Below, one piece after another: positions 40,924 to 51,791 of a DNA stretch of 64,000 nucleotides; the first letter of the stretch is position 1; each line of letters starts with the position of its first letter. A program made the translations under genes and the position numbers. The notes beneath the pieces are model-generated. The model was not told the origin of the DNA. It did no database searches and saw only the letters and a program-made list of their open reading frames with translations. The stretch is from Symsagittifera roscoffensis (lineage: Eukaryota > Xenacoelomorpha > Acoela > Convolutidae). Where the stretch lies: NCBI RefSeq assembly GCF_963678635.1, contig NC_087065.1, positions 35,021,807 to 35,085,806 on the forward strand, written 5' to 3'.

Positions 40924-42401
40924 CTAAAAACGGGAGAATTATTAGGTATTAATAAAAAGCAGTTAGTACTTGGAACATATCAAATTGGGAGATTTGAAAT
41001 GTCCCAAAAAAGTTAATAGATTATTTGTACTAACTTTTATTTGTTGAAAGAAATTGAAAATAATTTCAAGTAGTTATACAAAGTATACAGCGATTGCTTT
41101 TAATGTAAAGAAAATCAGAATGAAATGATTTTTATTTACTATTACTTAGAGAAAATCAATCAATCGGAATTGAGTTTTCTTTTATTTATCACTGTTTGTC
41201 GGAAGTCAACCAATCAGAATCGAGCTTTTTCTAAAAGTGAAGTGTTTTTATTATTTTTTTTAAAAACCTTGATCATTATTTGAAAAATGTCTATCAAAAA
41301 ACATCTGAATTTCCTCTAGTTACTTTACAAGAAAAAAGAAAAAATTCCAATTGATTTTCTTTTTGATGAAATAGATGGATGTTGATTCTTACTTTTTTCA
41401 TAATTTTTTGGACGTTTTTATTGTGCAAAATAGAGTTATCCGACTAAGTAAAGGTCTCTTCAGAGAAACTTAATCAAACAAAGATTTTACTTTTAATCCA
41501 CATATTGCGTATCAAAAATTTAACTTTACGGCTGAGTTACACCTCACAAGGAAAAACATTTTTGTTTATTCTCGAAAAATTGAAATAATCAAAAACTCGT
41601 ACGATATTAATACCCAAACTTGTAAAAACTCACCAGCACAGTTCTTGTTTCCTTCATTTCTTTAAGGATTTTCAAAGTTCAAAATCCTGCTTGATTCGGT
41701 TTGGAATCAGATTTCCAGAGGTTTGCTTTGCAAAATTCATCAAGTTCGAGTTATCCCCCAAATCTACATCATCTTCAAAGAACTTGACTATCTACTCAAA
41801 AATCAGCAATTTTTCATTGATTACATACAAAAAATTCAATTAACTTGATGAGAAGTCTTGCAGAGATGCTACTTTTTTTATTTTCTATATTTTGTTACTT
41901 TTATGGGCGATATTTCTTATTTTTACAGCAAAAAGATTTTGGTCATTATTTTTGCGATTGCTTTTGTGTATATTTTTACTTATTTGGAAGATTCAAGTCC
42001 TCAAAAGGTAAACTTTTGTCTGATTATACACGACACCAGAACAAATAATGATCATTTTTTTATTGGAAACGACAATGTGTAAAAGTACCCAAAATGGAGC
42101 TTTGTTTCCGATTGGATACGACTTTTCTATAGGAATTCCATATAAAGAAACTGAAAACTGATTGGACGTGACTACAATCCAAATAAGGAAAATCTACTCT
42201 GATTGGTTAAACCCACACATTCGAGTTGAAGGTACCCCCTCTCTCTGAACCAATAATCCTTTTATTTTCAACTTAACTACCGTCAACTACCTCCTCTCTC
42301 AGCTCTAAACATTTTGATTTTAACTTAATTTCCGTCAAATACCTCCCTCGCAGCTCTAAATCTTTCTTGTTTTTACTCTTTTTCTCAATTTATCGCTCAA
42401 A
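40924..42401. promoter_or_regulatory. Divergent intergenic region with clustered CCAAT/ATTGG motifs
   Basis: Lies between pol B (minus) and the first plus-strand gene. ATTGG or CCAAT occurs near 41207, 42105, 42158, 42195 and 42250. A duplicated segment, CGTCAACTACCTCC / CGTCAAATACCTCC each followed by CAGCTCTAAA, lies at 42270-42360 just before the plus-strand ATG. This fits a bidirectional promoter, but that is inference. Confidence 0.4.
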
Positions 42402-42892
42402 ATGATCTCAGTGCAAAACAGCAACCTGATATACACTGTAGAATTTTCGCTTGATCATGTACAAATCCAAGTGCGAGAAACAGTCTCTGGAGTTTTTTTG
42501 GCACAAATGGACGTCCCAATCTAAGTCTGGCACATGGTGAAAGTTATGCAAAGGAATTTCCACGAGCATCATATGACACAAATACCCTTGACAGAGAACC
42601 AACTCGAAGAAATGCAAATGATGGAGGAAGTTTCTGAGCTTGTGGGAATGAGCTTTTCGAGATTCCTGACTCATGATTTGTTGCTCAACCAGTCGACCAC
42701 TTACTCTTTCCTTGGGAGGAAGCAGGATCAGCCGAAACCCCCATCACAATAGATGAAGATGAGGGTTTCTCAAAAACAATGACGCCTCAAAGCACCCCTC
42801 CATATTAAGCACCAGCGATGGAACCTCGTCCAGCTCTGCGTTCTATAGAGAACCTGCAGAACTCTTCTGCTGCTCGACAGCTCTTTGATTAA
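42402..42892 (+). pseudogene. Polinton accessory ORF, unknown function
   Basis: Starts MISVQNSNLIYTVEFSLDHV, with a stop after about 46 codons and later frameshifts. It continues ...NQLEEMQMMEEVSELVGMS, then PVDHLLFPWEEAGSAETP and ends ...LRSIENLQNSSAARQLFD. The acidic, proline-containing C-terminal half looks disordered. Position and codon structure suggest a real, decayed gene of the element; I do not recognise the family. Confidence 0.5.
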
Positions 42893-43089
42893 ATATTTTT
42901 GTAAATAATTGTTGTTTGGTTTTAACTTCGTTCTTTATAATTATTTAATTTCTTCAAAGTCATTTTAATTATGAGAATAGATGAGAGGTTTAGGGTAAAT
43001 CATTGAAAAAAAATGAGAACTTAATTTAGCGCTCCGATCTTGCATATTAACATTCTTGATTAATTTTTGCACACATATTAAGAAAATCT

Positions 43090-43640
43090 ATAAAATTTGT
43101 ACACAAGTAAAAAATACTTGATGGTTTTTGCATCTTGTCAAAAAATAGTCACATACTTCTGGCCCTTTGTAGAACAAATTGAAAGACTTTTTTGCATCTT
43201 GTCGAAAAAATTGAAATAATTTTCGCAATTTGTCACAAATTAAAAAAATCTAGAAAATTGTACACAAGTAAAAAATAGTTGATGGTTTTTGCATGTTGTC
43301 AAAAAATAGTCACACACTTTTGGCCATTTGTAGAACAAACTGAAAAACTTTTTGCATTTTGTCGAAAAAATAGAAATAATTTTCGAAATATGTCGAAAAA
43401 ATTTGAACACTTTTCGCATTTTGTCAAAAGAATTGAAACAGTTTTCGCATTTGGAGGAAAAAAGTGAAACATTTTTTGCATAAAGTCAAAAAAAATGAAA
43501 GATTTTTTGCATTTTGTTGGAAAAATTGAAACAATTTTCGCATCTTGTCAACAAAAGTGAAACACTTTTCGCATCTTGTCGAAAAATTGATACACTTTTT
43601 GCAACTTGTTTAAAATTTGAAACGTTTTTTCTAAATTCGT
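43090..43640. repeat. Minisatellite, ~32-38-bp units of TTTTCGCATCTTGTCGAAAA
   Basis: At least a dozen imperfect units of the form TTTTCGCATTTTGTCGAAAA + AATTGAAACA run through this stretch. On top of this, a longer block (GTACACAAGTAAAAAATA ... TTTGTAGAACAAA) is repeated with a spacing of about 161 bases (near 43102 and 43260). ORFs seen here on both strands are products of the repeat. Confidence 0.8.
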
Positions 43641-43780
43641 GAAAATCAAAAGAAATATTACATCTTTCGCACAATTTTGAAATTTTTTTGCAAATTTCTT
43701 ACTAATGGTGAGTTTTTTTGTAAACATATGAGAGAAAATAAGTGGATTATCGAAATAATTTTATTGAAAAATTGACATGA

Positions 43781-44302
43781 TTACATTTTTACAAATCCAT
43801 GGCCATCAATAAAACAGTCAAATAATTTTAACGAATCATTTTCACGTTTTGAGTTTTGTACTCTACGAACTCTTTCGAGAAAAGCTGAACCGATATTTTG
43901 TTTGGAAGCTAGTTTCTGTTTAGAACATAAAAAGTGACGTTTGAATCTTAAGCGCAACAGTCTTTTCTTTGCAACACTTGGCATTTTTTCTGCTCCTTTC
44001 CATTTCAAATTGTGATGAAGAGCAGGGTCAAGTTGATTGAAAACTTCGCCAGTTGATGAAATATCATTCGAATAAAATCTGTATTTTTACAGAGCGTAAA
44101 AACAATCAATAATTTGGTATGTGAAACGAAAATTACCCAATCGTTGTAAAATTTGATCGAAAGATGAACCAATCAGAAGTATGTGGAACTTACAATTTTC
44201 CAAAGAACAGTAAGAATTGTGGGTAGAGACACAAAAATTTTTGGTTGCTATATATTGTTCGTAAAAATCACTGGAAACGGAAAAAATAGAGATTTTTGAC
44301 AT
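43781..44302 (-). pseudogene. Polinton-region ORF, unknown, one in-frame stop
   Basis: A single frame from ATG 44302 (MSKISIFSVSSDFYEQYIA) to 43781 (...FDCFIDGHGFVKM), about 174 codons, interrupted only by a TAA at about 44084. The C-terminal half is strongly basic (KKRLLRLRFKRHFLCSKQK). It lies on the same strand as pol B. No recognised domain; a nucleic-acid-binding role is possible. Confidence 0.55.
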
Positions 44303-44601
44303 TAATCTGAATAAAAGCTAGGAAGAGCTTGACACATAGCTGCAGCCATCTGAAAAAATGATTTTTGCTGAGAAATCTGGGTTCTTATAGAAACACTAAC
44401 ACCTACACAATTCCGTATTTAGAAACTTCACTCAAAAATTCCATTTATAGTTCTATTTCCTTTTATGGTTAATTGAATGATCCATATTGTTTACTTCCAT
44501 TTTCATTTAATCTCACAATCATTTCTCTCATTTCTGTTCACCTGATCAGTCTTTTCTCCTATTGAAAAATGTACTCAAGAAAAGGCACTAGTCCCAATTA
44601 T

Positions 44602-45062
44602 ATGGAATTCTCAAAAAATCAAACAAGAATTATGAGATTTGCTTGGTCCCAAAAAACCTACAGGGGAAAATTTATTTAGAACCCTGCTTTCAACTATTCA
44701 ACAAAAACGAGTTGGGACAACTCGAAAAAAGACAGCAAGTCTATTGTGGTGAAAAAGAAGAAAAAGCAATCTGGGCATTCAGAAATACTGTTATTCACGA
44801 TGCTGAGAACCTCGGACTCGTTCCTATATTGGAACTCACTTCTGACAAGGAGTCGACTATGGATCAGGAGCTTGCCAACTGCAACAAAGTGTATGACATA
44901 GCAAGTTACAATAGAAAACCAGTTTGTGTCACGATCAAGAAGTACAATTTTAACAAACCTCCCCACATTCAGATTCGACTCTTCACTGCAAAAGAGAATG
45001 AAGCAATGACACAAGTTGCCTATGTCAACTATACTTTGAACGAATTCAAAGAACTCTCCTAA
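44602..45062 (+). pseudogene. Small Polinton-region protein, possibly PC4-like ssDNA binding
   Basis: Begins at ATG 44602 (MEFSKNQTRIMRF), shifts frame near 44670 and then stays open to 45062. The last ~45 residues (VTIKKYNFNKPPHIQIRLF ... VNYTLNEFKELS) resemble the beta-sheet and helix of PC4/p15-type single-strand DNA-binding proteins. The similarity is weak and judged by eye. The upstream part (FRNTVIHDAENLGLVPILEL) is not recognised. Confidence 0.5.
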
Positions 45063-45364
45063 ATTTTGGGAGACTTGATGTTTGTTGAAAACTGTAATGT
45101 ACAATAAATTGTGTTATTTATGTTTTTTGTCATATAATTTGAATATTTATCCTCAAAGTCATTTTTCTTTGGTATTCGCGTTGAGCAGTATGAGTTGGAA
45201 CTTTGATTTTTCAAGAAAATTAATCTTTAAACTTCACAATAAATTAGGACTTTTTCATATTGTTCCTGAAAAAAGTCCCAAAAACTTTCACTAACAACTA
45301 TAGAATCACAAAATTTACCAAACTTGCTGAATTTGGATGTAGACTCACTAATATCTCATTTTGA

Positions 45365-45610
45365 GTGCATAATAGTAGAAGAAAAGTTCACATAGGATAC
45401 AGATCCGAAACCAAAAAAAAAGAACTTATAGAATATCGTAGAAAAGGTAACCAATGGAAAAATAATCAATCTGTTCAACTACACAGAGAAGATTATGATA
45501 AGTTACTCGATATACTTCCTTCATTACTAGGTTATGTAGAGATATACAAAAAGTCTTGCATCCATATTGGCGAATGCACTGTAGAAAATAAACGTACAGA
45601 AATTGAATGA
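45365..45610 (+). CDS. Small basic ORF in the Polinton, possible second PC4-like protein
   Basis: 81 residues: MHNSRRKVHIGYRSET then KELIEYRRKGNQW and SVQLHREDYDKLLDI. The pattern of a basic strand, IREY-like segment and terminal helix is what a PC4-like fold shows, but evidence is thin. The codon before 45365 gives no upstream extension. Confidence 0.4.
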   Translation: MHNSRRKVHIGYRSETKKKELIEYRRKGNQWKNNQSVQLHREDYDKLLDILPSLLGYVEIYKKSCIHIGECTVENKRTEIE

Positions 45611-45639
45611 AATTCTAAAAATTTTGAGATTATAAAGCG

Positions 45640-45985
45640 AAATTTTTCGTCAAATACGAAAACAAAACTGATTTCTTTGTACCTGTATTGTTTTGGACCC
45701 GGACATTTGAAAGAAATGGACTAAAAAATTCCTTTTGGAGGTCTAATTGGTTACGGAAAATCCTGTATGGATTATTTTTTTGCAAACTCCAAAATCTTTA
45801 GACTACATGCAATTCTACATGACTTTGCTGGATCTGTGAAATCTACTATGAAAAAAAGACCTGGGTATTGTTATGTTGCACCCAGTCTCCCCAATTCATG
45901 CTTTCTTGATCACGTGACTAGAATAATTTTCTGTTTATACGTTAAAATAATTGCTTCGTCATTAAATGCATTGTTTGATTTTTAA
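45640..45985 (+). pseudogene. Decayed ORF, possibly phospholipase A2-like
   Basis: FGPGHLKE is followed, after a stop and a frame change, by FGGLIG and then KSCMDYFFANSK. This recalls the calcium loop and C-x-x-H-D-x-x-Y block of parvovirus-type phospholipase A2 domains found in some Polintons. However, the His-Asp pair would be Tyr-Phe here, so the assignment is weak and any enzyme would be dead. Confidence 0.25.
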
Positions 45986-46299
45986 TTCTTTCAACCAAAA
46001 AACTCCAGAGAAATTAGTTAACAGAATGAGTCTGGTTGTTTTGGATTTTGAATGTATTGAAAATAATATAGTGAACGAAAATCATGGAATTGATTTGGAC
46101 ATACATGTAATAGATCTCTTTTAGTTTTTTGTGCCAATTTTTTGTTAAATTTTTGATGCTAGTATTTGCAATCGTTCGAATTATGTTATCCACAAGTGAA
46201 GAAACAACAGTTTGGGTAGCTATCTTATCAAGTACAGTCATTTTATATTCGACCTTCTCCAAAGCTATGAATAAAATAATGTCTACCAAATAACGAATA

Positions 46300-46895
46300 A
46301 TTATTTCCCTAGCTGGACCAAGTGGATCTGGAAAATCTCCTCTCATTTTTGATTGGTTGACAATTGGTACTTTTCAACCAGCATTCAATAAAATTTTTCA
46401 ATATTATCAACATTATCAACCTCTTTATAGTCAAATGGAAAGAAAAAGCCTTAAATTTATCCAAAGAGTAGATTTTGACTTGATTGAAAATCTTTCCAAT
46501 AACGGAACTAAGTATCTGCTTAGATTTGATGATTCTTGTGCAGAAATTTCAATCACCACACAGTTTTTAAAAAATGCCACTGCTGGGAGACACAGGGGAT
46601 TGAATACAATATACATCAAACACAATTTATTTCATCACAGCAAGTTAGGAGGAGATGTAAAGTTACAAAATACTCACATAGTCTTGTGCATGTCGCCGAG
46701 GGATGTTTTACAAACCAATACATTAAGTCAACAACTAGGTCTAGGATCTCAATTGAAAGAGTGGTATCAAGATGCAATATCTGTACCTTATGGTCATTTA
46801 TTTTTTGATTTATCCCAAAACAGTTGATTCACTTCGTTATTGCTTTTATAGTGGCTAAATTTTAACAAAGTTCTATTTACCAGCTGGGATAGAGA
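46300..46895 (+). pseudogene. Polinton packaging ATPase (FtsK/HerA type)
   Basis: A Walker A motif AGPSGSGKSP is encoded at 46312-46341, 5' of the first in-frame ATG. The frame then runs through LLRFDDSC (Walker B-like) and ATAGRHRGLNTIYIKHNLF, then VLCMSPRDV and SVPYGHLFFDLSQ, hallmarks of Polinton ATPases. A one-base shift near 46815 breaks the C-terminus, which continues as DSLRYCFYSG and TKFYLPAGIEI in other frames. It would pump DNA into capsids. A short plus-strand fragment at 46026 (MSLVVLDFECIENN) may be the remnant of another Polinton gene. Confidence 0.88.
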
Positions 46896-47399
46896 TAAAA
46901 GTTTTCGGACAATGAGTACAAATTACGTATCTATTCTCCCAAAATTTCAAAAATTTTCTCTAAGGCTTCGAAAACAATTCATTTTCGATTGTACAAAAGA
47001 TTTCAATCAGTTTCAGAGCGAGTGTTTAGTAGTTCCAATAGGAGGAGAGCTTCGGGATCTTCCGAAATGAAACGTAGTAAAATATCGAAAAAAAATTTGA
47101 GAACTAACACAAAAAAGAACACCTCTACACAAAAGAAGAACTATTTTAAGTTCAACTAAAGGGTTACAATTGATATCTATCATCACCCTTTTTGTCATTA
47201 AGCGATTGACATAGCATGGAACAGTTTGTTTTAATTCCCTACTCAGTTTATCAATCACAAAGTACACTTCCAATAAAACCTAAATTAGAACAAAAGCAAG
47301 AAAAAGAGAAAGTTGTTATAAATTTTTTTGATTCTGCTTACAGTGCTGTAATAAATGCGAGGTTGCTGTAATTATTACAGTGCTGTAATAAGAACAACA

Positions 47400-48530
47400 A
47401 TAAGCACCTTATTGATTCAATTTTGAATTCTCCTAGAGGTAAACTCAGCCAGTCAGACAATATTATTTTAGATAATCGAGATACAAAAGAACCTATGGTA
47501 GACTTTGTGTGTGCACCAAAGCGAAAAACCACCAACTTTCCAGATATTTACTTTACTATTTTGGAAGCAGCTCAACTTCCTCCTAACTCGTTATTAACAA
47601 GAATTCCGAAGCAAAAGACAGAGGAACTTAGATCCCTTTCAAAATTTGAAAAGGTAAGACTGAATTGATTGGTTTCTATGGGCAGAGCTGCGTACGGTTC
47701 TATTCAAAACTTGAGTAAAGTGAGTGGTTTATCAAAAAAGAAAGTAGAAAAGTTTTTACATACCAAGATATCGTATACAAAATTTGGTCCTCCAGTCAGG
47801 CGTTTCCGAAGACTTCTTAAACATAACAATGAAATCTGGTGTATGGACTTGGCTTTTATAGACAAGTTAGCAGGTCAAAACAATGGAGTCAAGTATTTAT
47901 TAGTTGCTGTGGATATTTTTTCGAGATTTGTCAGAGTTCAGAAAATGAAAGCAAAGTATGCCAAAGACACTTTACCAGCTTTCTCAAAAACACTTTCTTA
48001 AAAAAACTCCTGAAAAACTTTGGGCTGATAAAGGAACAGAATATGGGGGAATTTAAAAAAAAAATTGCAAGGAGAAAGTCATTGAAGTTTACTCAACAAT
48101 GAGTAAAACAAAAGCTGCATTTGCAGAGAGAGCAATTCAGTCTTTAAAACATATAATATATCGGTACATTGAAGATCATGGTGAATATTTGTTCCCATAT
48201 TGCAGCAGTTTGTTTCTACATTGAATTGTCGCAAAAATAGATCAATTGGAAAATCTCCGGCAGATGTCAAAAAATTGTGATTTTTATCAGTTTTGTAAAA
48301 CAAATCGTTCGTGAAATATACTTAGCCAAAATTCAAAATTGGTGATGGAGTTAGAATTTCGAAAAATGATATTCCGTTCCGAAAAGGATACAAACCACGG
48401 TTTACAGATGAAATTTTTGAAATATGGCAATATCTACAAAAAAACCTCCTACATACATCATCAAAGATCTCAAAAAAGAAGAAATTGTGAGAAAATTTTA
48501 AGGGAAAGAGCTGAGAAAATGTTCATATTA
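47400..48530 (+). pseudogene. Polinton integrase (rve family)
   Basis: The N-terminal region (47423-47668) leads, across a stop, into GRAAYGSIQNLSKVSGLSKK, then NEIWCMDLAFIDKLAGQNN with the first catalytic Asp and KYLLVAVDIFSRFVRVQ. The frame shifts near 48000. The second Asp region (LWADKGTEYGG, in a +1 frame) and the Glu region (AAFAERAIQSLKHI) follow with more breaks. Conserved C-terminal blocks extend to about 48520. The D,D,E residues are still visible, but the reading frame is broken at least four times. It would insert the element into the genome. Confidence 0.85.
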
Positions 48531-48575
48531 GAGGTAAGTCATTTTTTTAAATTGAAGTTCTATCGATCAGTTGTC

Positions 48576-49389
48576 ATGGATTCTTTTTTTATTGGGCTAG
48601 TTTCTAATGCTTCTTTTGGTTTTTATCCGAATATTAGTCTTAGTTCATTTACAATTTTTCTACCAGAACAAATACATCTTAAAAAAGAATGGGAGGTTGC
48701 TATTTTGCTACCCTTCCTTTTACCAAACCGTTACTGAGGGAAAGTTTACTTTCATAGATGGGCGAGAAAGTCCTGAGGAAAAAATAAAGATTCAACCGAT
48801 GCATATTGAACCTGGGTTGTATCCAAGTATTGTTGATATAGTTGTAGCCATAAATGACAAAGTTCAAAAACGTATAGGCGCACAAAAGTAAAATTTTAAC
48901 GGAAATCATGTTTGAGTAGATAAAATTACACGAAAAACTGCCATTTAATTACCTGAGGATCAATCAGTGTTTATAATTCAAAGTGCTGATTCGAGTCACA
49001 CTTTTGGTTTTGATTTAAAACAAAATCAGACAGGGGTTATAATGAAATTACAAGGTTCACATTATCCTCAGTATTCTTTCGACATTATAAGAATACATTA
49101 TCTAATGATTTATAGTAATATTAAAGAATATAATATAGTAGCTGATACAAAAACTCCTTTACTTCGTTGTATTCCTTTCATTTCCAAAGTAAAAAGAGCA
49201 TACATGATATCTACAGGACAGTACATGAACTATCAATCCTTTAAGAATCTACTATTTAAAAAATTATTAAAAAACTCTTTCCACAGCATGAAAACAGAAC
49301 TAAGGGATACTACATGTGAAAAAAACACGAGTGTAGGAATTACACGAGTTGTTCTCGTGTTTCGCAAGATTTCGGATGATCATTTTTGA
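48576..49389 (+). pseudogene. Polinton conserved structural protein (probably capsid-related)
   Basis: Starts MDSFFIGLVSNASFGFYPN. Next come LPEQIHLKKEWEVAI, a block ending EPGLYPSIVDIVVAIND, and finally FDIIRIHYLMIYSNI with KTPLLRCIPFISKVK and STGQYMNYQSFKNL. These blocks recur in Polintons next to the capsid genes. I believe this is the minor capsid or a capsid-associated protein, but cannot settle which. At least four frame changes are needed to read it through. Confidence 0.65.
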
Positions 49390-49410
49390 TTTAAACTTCA
49401 TTCAAAATAG

Positions 49411-49775
49411 TTGCTCAAAGTTCAGCTAGTTTTCCTATTTTTCGTGGACATGCAAGACAACGTGGAAAAGAAATTGGTGCGCTTGCACAAACTCTTGAGA
49501 GAACTGCAATTCCCTTTATTAAAAATATATTGTCCCAGCTGCAAAAAGAATCGGAGCAGATTTATTTGAAATTGTTGCCCCAGAGATTGGAGAAGTTGTC
49601 AGTGGACAAAAAAAAACTCAGAACATTTGCGAAAGGTGTTGGAACAAAAACATTTCGAAAACACTCTCGAGGTGGAAACAAAAAATCCAAGCGTAGAACT
49701 AGAAAAACCATTTCTCGAAGAAGTAGTTCGAAAATCGGGCGCTCTCGCAAAGACGTCTTTGACAAAATAAAATGA
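49411..49775 (+). pseudogene. Small Arg/Lys-rich Polinton protein
   Basis: Begins FPIFRGHARQRGKEIGALAQ, contains PAAKRIGADLFEI then VAPEIGEVVSGQKK, and ends RGGNKKSKRRTRKTISRRSS then KDVFDKIK. Frames change near 49530 and 49612. Highly basic small proteins of this kind lie next to capsid genes in Polintons and may bind the packaged DNA, as adenovirus core proteins do. Confidence 0.6.
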
Positions 49776-50170
49776 GTATAAATCCAACTAGTCTTTTCGG
49801 TATGGAGCTTTTACAAATTCTTCTTTGGAGGTTTTTGATTAAGTCCCCATTTTGGAAACAATTATTTCATCTTACACCCAAGAAGTTTTTCATAGTACTT
49901 CTCTGGATGAAAGCAGTAATGAGTTTGAATTTGAGACGGACCGAAATCTCTAATTGGATGTGGGTGATACCCACCTCAGTTTAAAGCTTCAATAATTTAA
50001 AGGAAGATTGTATGATGCTTTCAAAAAAGTAAAAGCAGTACAAAAAGCAAAATCGGAGGAAGATTCAGTTGAGGAACCACAAACTTAATTAACGTATGTA
50101 AGCAATGTACTACTTTCTCTATTCTCCAGTTGTGAAGTTAATTTTAATAAAACATTGTTTTACAACGCCA
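49776..50170. other. Decayed coding remnant between basic protein and capsid gene
   Basis: Begins with an ATG at 49772 (MSINPTSLFGMELLQ) but soon loses coding character. The order suggests a further small Polinton gene, which I cannot identify. Confidence 0.3.
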
Positions 50171-51055
50171 ATGGATTTTAACCTCATAAAGCACAAATAT
50201 CAAACGAATTCAACTCGTCTGCAGTGAGTAATAAAGGAATACCTGCTTGTCACGGATATAGTTTTGAAGAATATCTGGAAGCAATTGATATGTATCCGTT
50301 CACTGATAGAACAAATTCTTTAGGTTCAAGGTAACTGTTTTACTTTATGGCAGGCTAGCCATTGACTTGTTTCCTCGTGAAAAATAATTACTACCACAAA
50401 CCAAAGTTCAAATTAAACTAACTCGAGCTAGACCTAAATTTTACCTGATGTCTGATAATACAAATGTTAGTCTGAAAATTGTTGATTGTTCACTGCTTAC
50501 TAGAAAAATTTTAGTAGCTGAAACTAATCATCAATACTTGCAATGGAATCTTCAAAAGGAACCTTCTCATTAGAATTACATGGAAACTATAGCGAGAACT
50601 TTTTTCATTTCATCTCGTCAATATCAGTTTATTCAGGAAAATGTTTTCAATAGAGCCCCAATCAGAAAATAACTGTTGCAATGAATACAAATTCAGCTGT
50701 TGCGGATCTTTATATGAAAATCCTTTCAATTATCAACAATTTTGTTTGAGAGAGCTTAAATTATTCGGGGCGGAAAAGCAATTATTTCATTAGTTACAAC
50801 TTCTCCTTGTCGCCCTTATAATATAACATGCAGTTTAGTGAAGGTTTCCAGCTCTTCCTATGGAAGTTTTTCAAAACCACTATATTCTCGTTTTGACTTG
50901 ACTTCACTACAGGATGCAGCTGAACAGTTGCATTATCAAGAACTTAGTGGAGAAAGCGTGAGAAGAAATGTTTTTCCAATTTCCCTTGGAGCAAGTAACG
51001 GAAGTGATAGTGTGTGGAGAAAGACTACCAAACATTCAAATTGACAAAATCGGAA
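50171..51055 (+). pseudogene. Polinton capsid-type protein (probably major jelly-roll capsid)
   Basis: The first ATG is at 50171. Recognisable pieces in shifting frames include LTRARPKFYLMSDNTNVS, SLLTRKILVAETNHQYLQWN, YMETIARTFFISSRQYQFIQ then ENVFNRAPI, AMNTNSAVADLY, NPFNYQQF, and RFDLTSLQDAAEQLHYQELS. Proteins of this family are conserved in Polintons and assigned to the capsid by published structure-based comparison. At least eight frameshifts and stops are present. Confidence 0.68.
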
Positions 51056-51069
51056 CAGTCGCTGAAAAT

Positions 51070-51310
51070 GTTAAGTTTCTTTGAGTTTTCAGGTTCCTAT
51101 AAAAATCTTGTAACTTTTTTGGGATTTTTCTTTGTTATTGTCTCTGTACTATCTATTTTGTTTTTCTTCAGACCTAAAGCTCCAGAAAAAATAGAGAAGG
51201 GAAGCTGTTTAGTTGAAAACCCCAGACACTTCTTCAACCTAGACTGTAACACAGTGTTCAATAAACTTTGCCCACTACCTAAGGCTTGTTTATCGGACTT
51301 TGTTGATTGA
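51070..51310 (+). CDS. Small membrane protein of the Polinton
   Basis: MLSFFEFSGSYKNLVTFLG followed by a single strong hydrophobic segment (FFVIVSVLSILFFF), then a cysteine-containing tail (KGSCLVENPRHFFNLDCN). The likely start is the ATG at 51068, rather than the earlier one at 51014, where sequence belongs to the end of the capsid gene. A membrane role in virion assembly is possible. Confidence 0.5.
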
Positions 51311-51395
51311 ATTCCTAAATGTGTGTAAGTCCTTAATCTTTTTCTTTTTTTATCCTAAAGTACACTATCAAATTATCAATTTCATTTTTTTAGAT

Positions 51396-51791
51396 GTATG
51401 TCAGCCTACAATTGCAAAGATGGATAACTTTTCACTTCTGCAAAGTATTGAACGAATTCCGGAGCGAAGGTTAAAGTACATGGGATCATACCCTTCTGAT
51501 ACAGTACTTCAACTAACAAAGTACTCTTTTGCAATTTTTAACTCAGCCCCAATCAATGATAGAGGAGAACACTGGATCATGATTGCTCGACTAGACAAAA
51601 GTTACTATTTTGTTGATTTTTTCGGAAGAAAGAGATCAACTTACCCACTTTTTGACAAAAAGTATCGACGAATGGTTCCTCGAAAGCTACAAAAAACTGA
51701 TAATTTGTGTAGATTTTACGCAAATTATTCAACCTTTCTTCTTTTGAATTTCTTCCAGAAGAACTTATATAATATTCATGATATTCATTAA
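51396..51791 (+). CDS. Polinton adenovirus-type cysteine protease
   Basis: CQPTIAKMDNFSLLQSIERI, GSYPSDTVLQLTKYSFAIF, GEHWIMIARLDKSYYFVDF and LQKTDNLCRFYANYSTFLLL. The catalytic His lies in GEHWI, the acidic residue in VDFFG, and the Cys in DNLC. The residue after this Cys is Arg, where Gly is usual. The frame is open to 51791. The family cleaves capsid precursors. It is among the best preserved genes of this element, but may be C-terminally truncated. Confidence 0.8.
   Translation, partial: VCQPTIAKMDNFSLLQSIERIPERRLKYMGSYPSDTVLQLTKYSFAIFNSAPINDRGEHWIMIARLDKSYYFVDFFGRKRSTYPLFDKKYRRMVPRKLQKTDNLCRFYANYSTFLLLNFFQKNLYNIHDIH

Noticed and set aside
43130-43640. Possible CRISPR-like array
   Set aside because: Units are imperfect, contiguous and without unique spacers, and the DNA is from an animal; it is a minisatellite.
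43279-43674. Repetitive ORFs on both strands (FAFCRKNRNNFRNMSKKFEH-like and the reverse)
   Set aside because: They are translations of the minisatellite, open on both strands at once because of its composition.
44694-45104. 136-codon minus-strand ORF
   Set aside because: Antisense of the plus-strand ORF ending at 45062, which has the better protein composition; the cysteine- and phenylalanine-rich minus translation looks like a shadow.
46014-46346. 110-codon minus-strand ORF with helix-like composition
   Set aside because: It overlaps the start of the ATPase Walker A motif on the other strand; without homology I treat it as chance, though the central part is not excluded.
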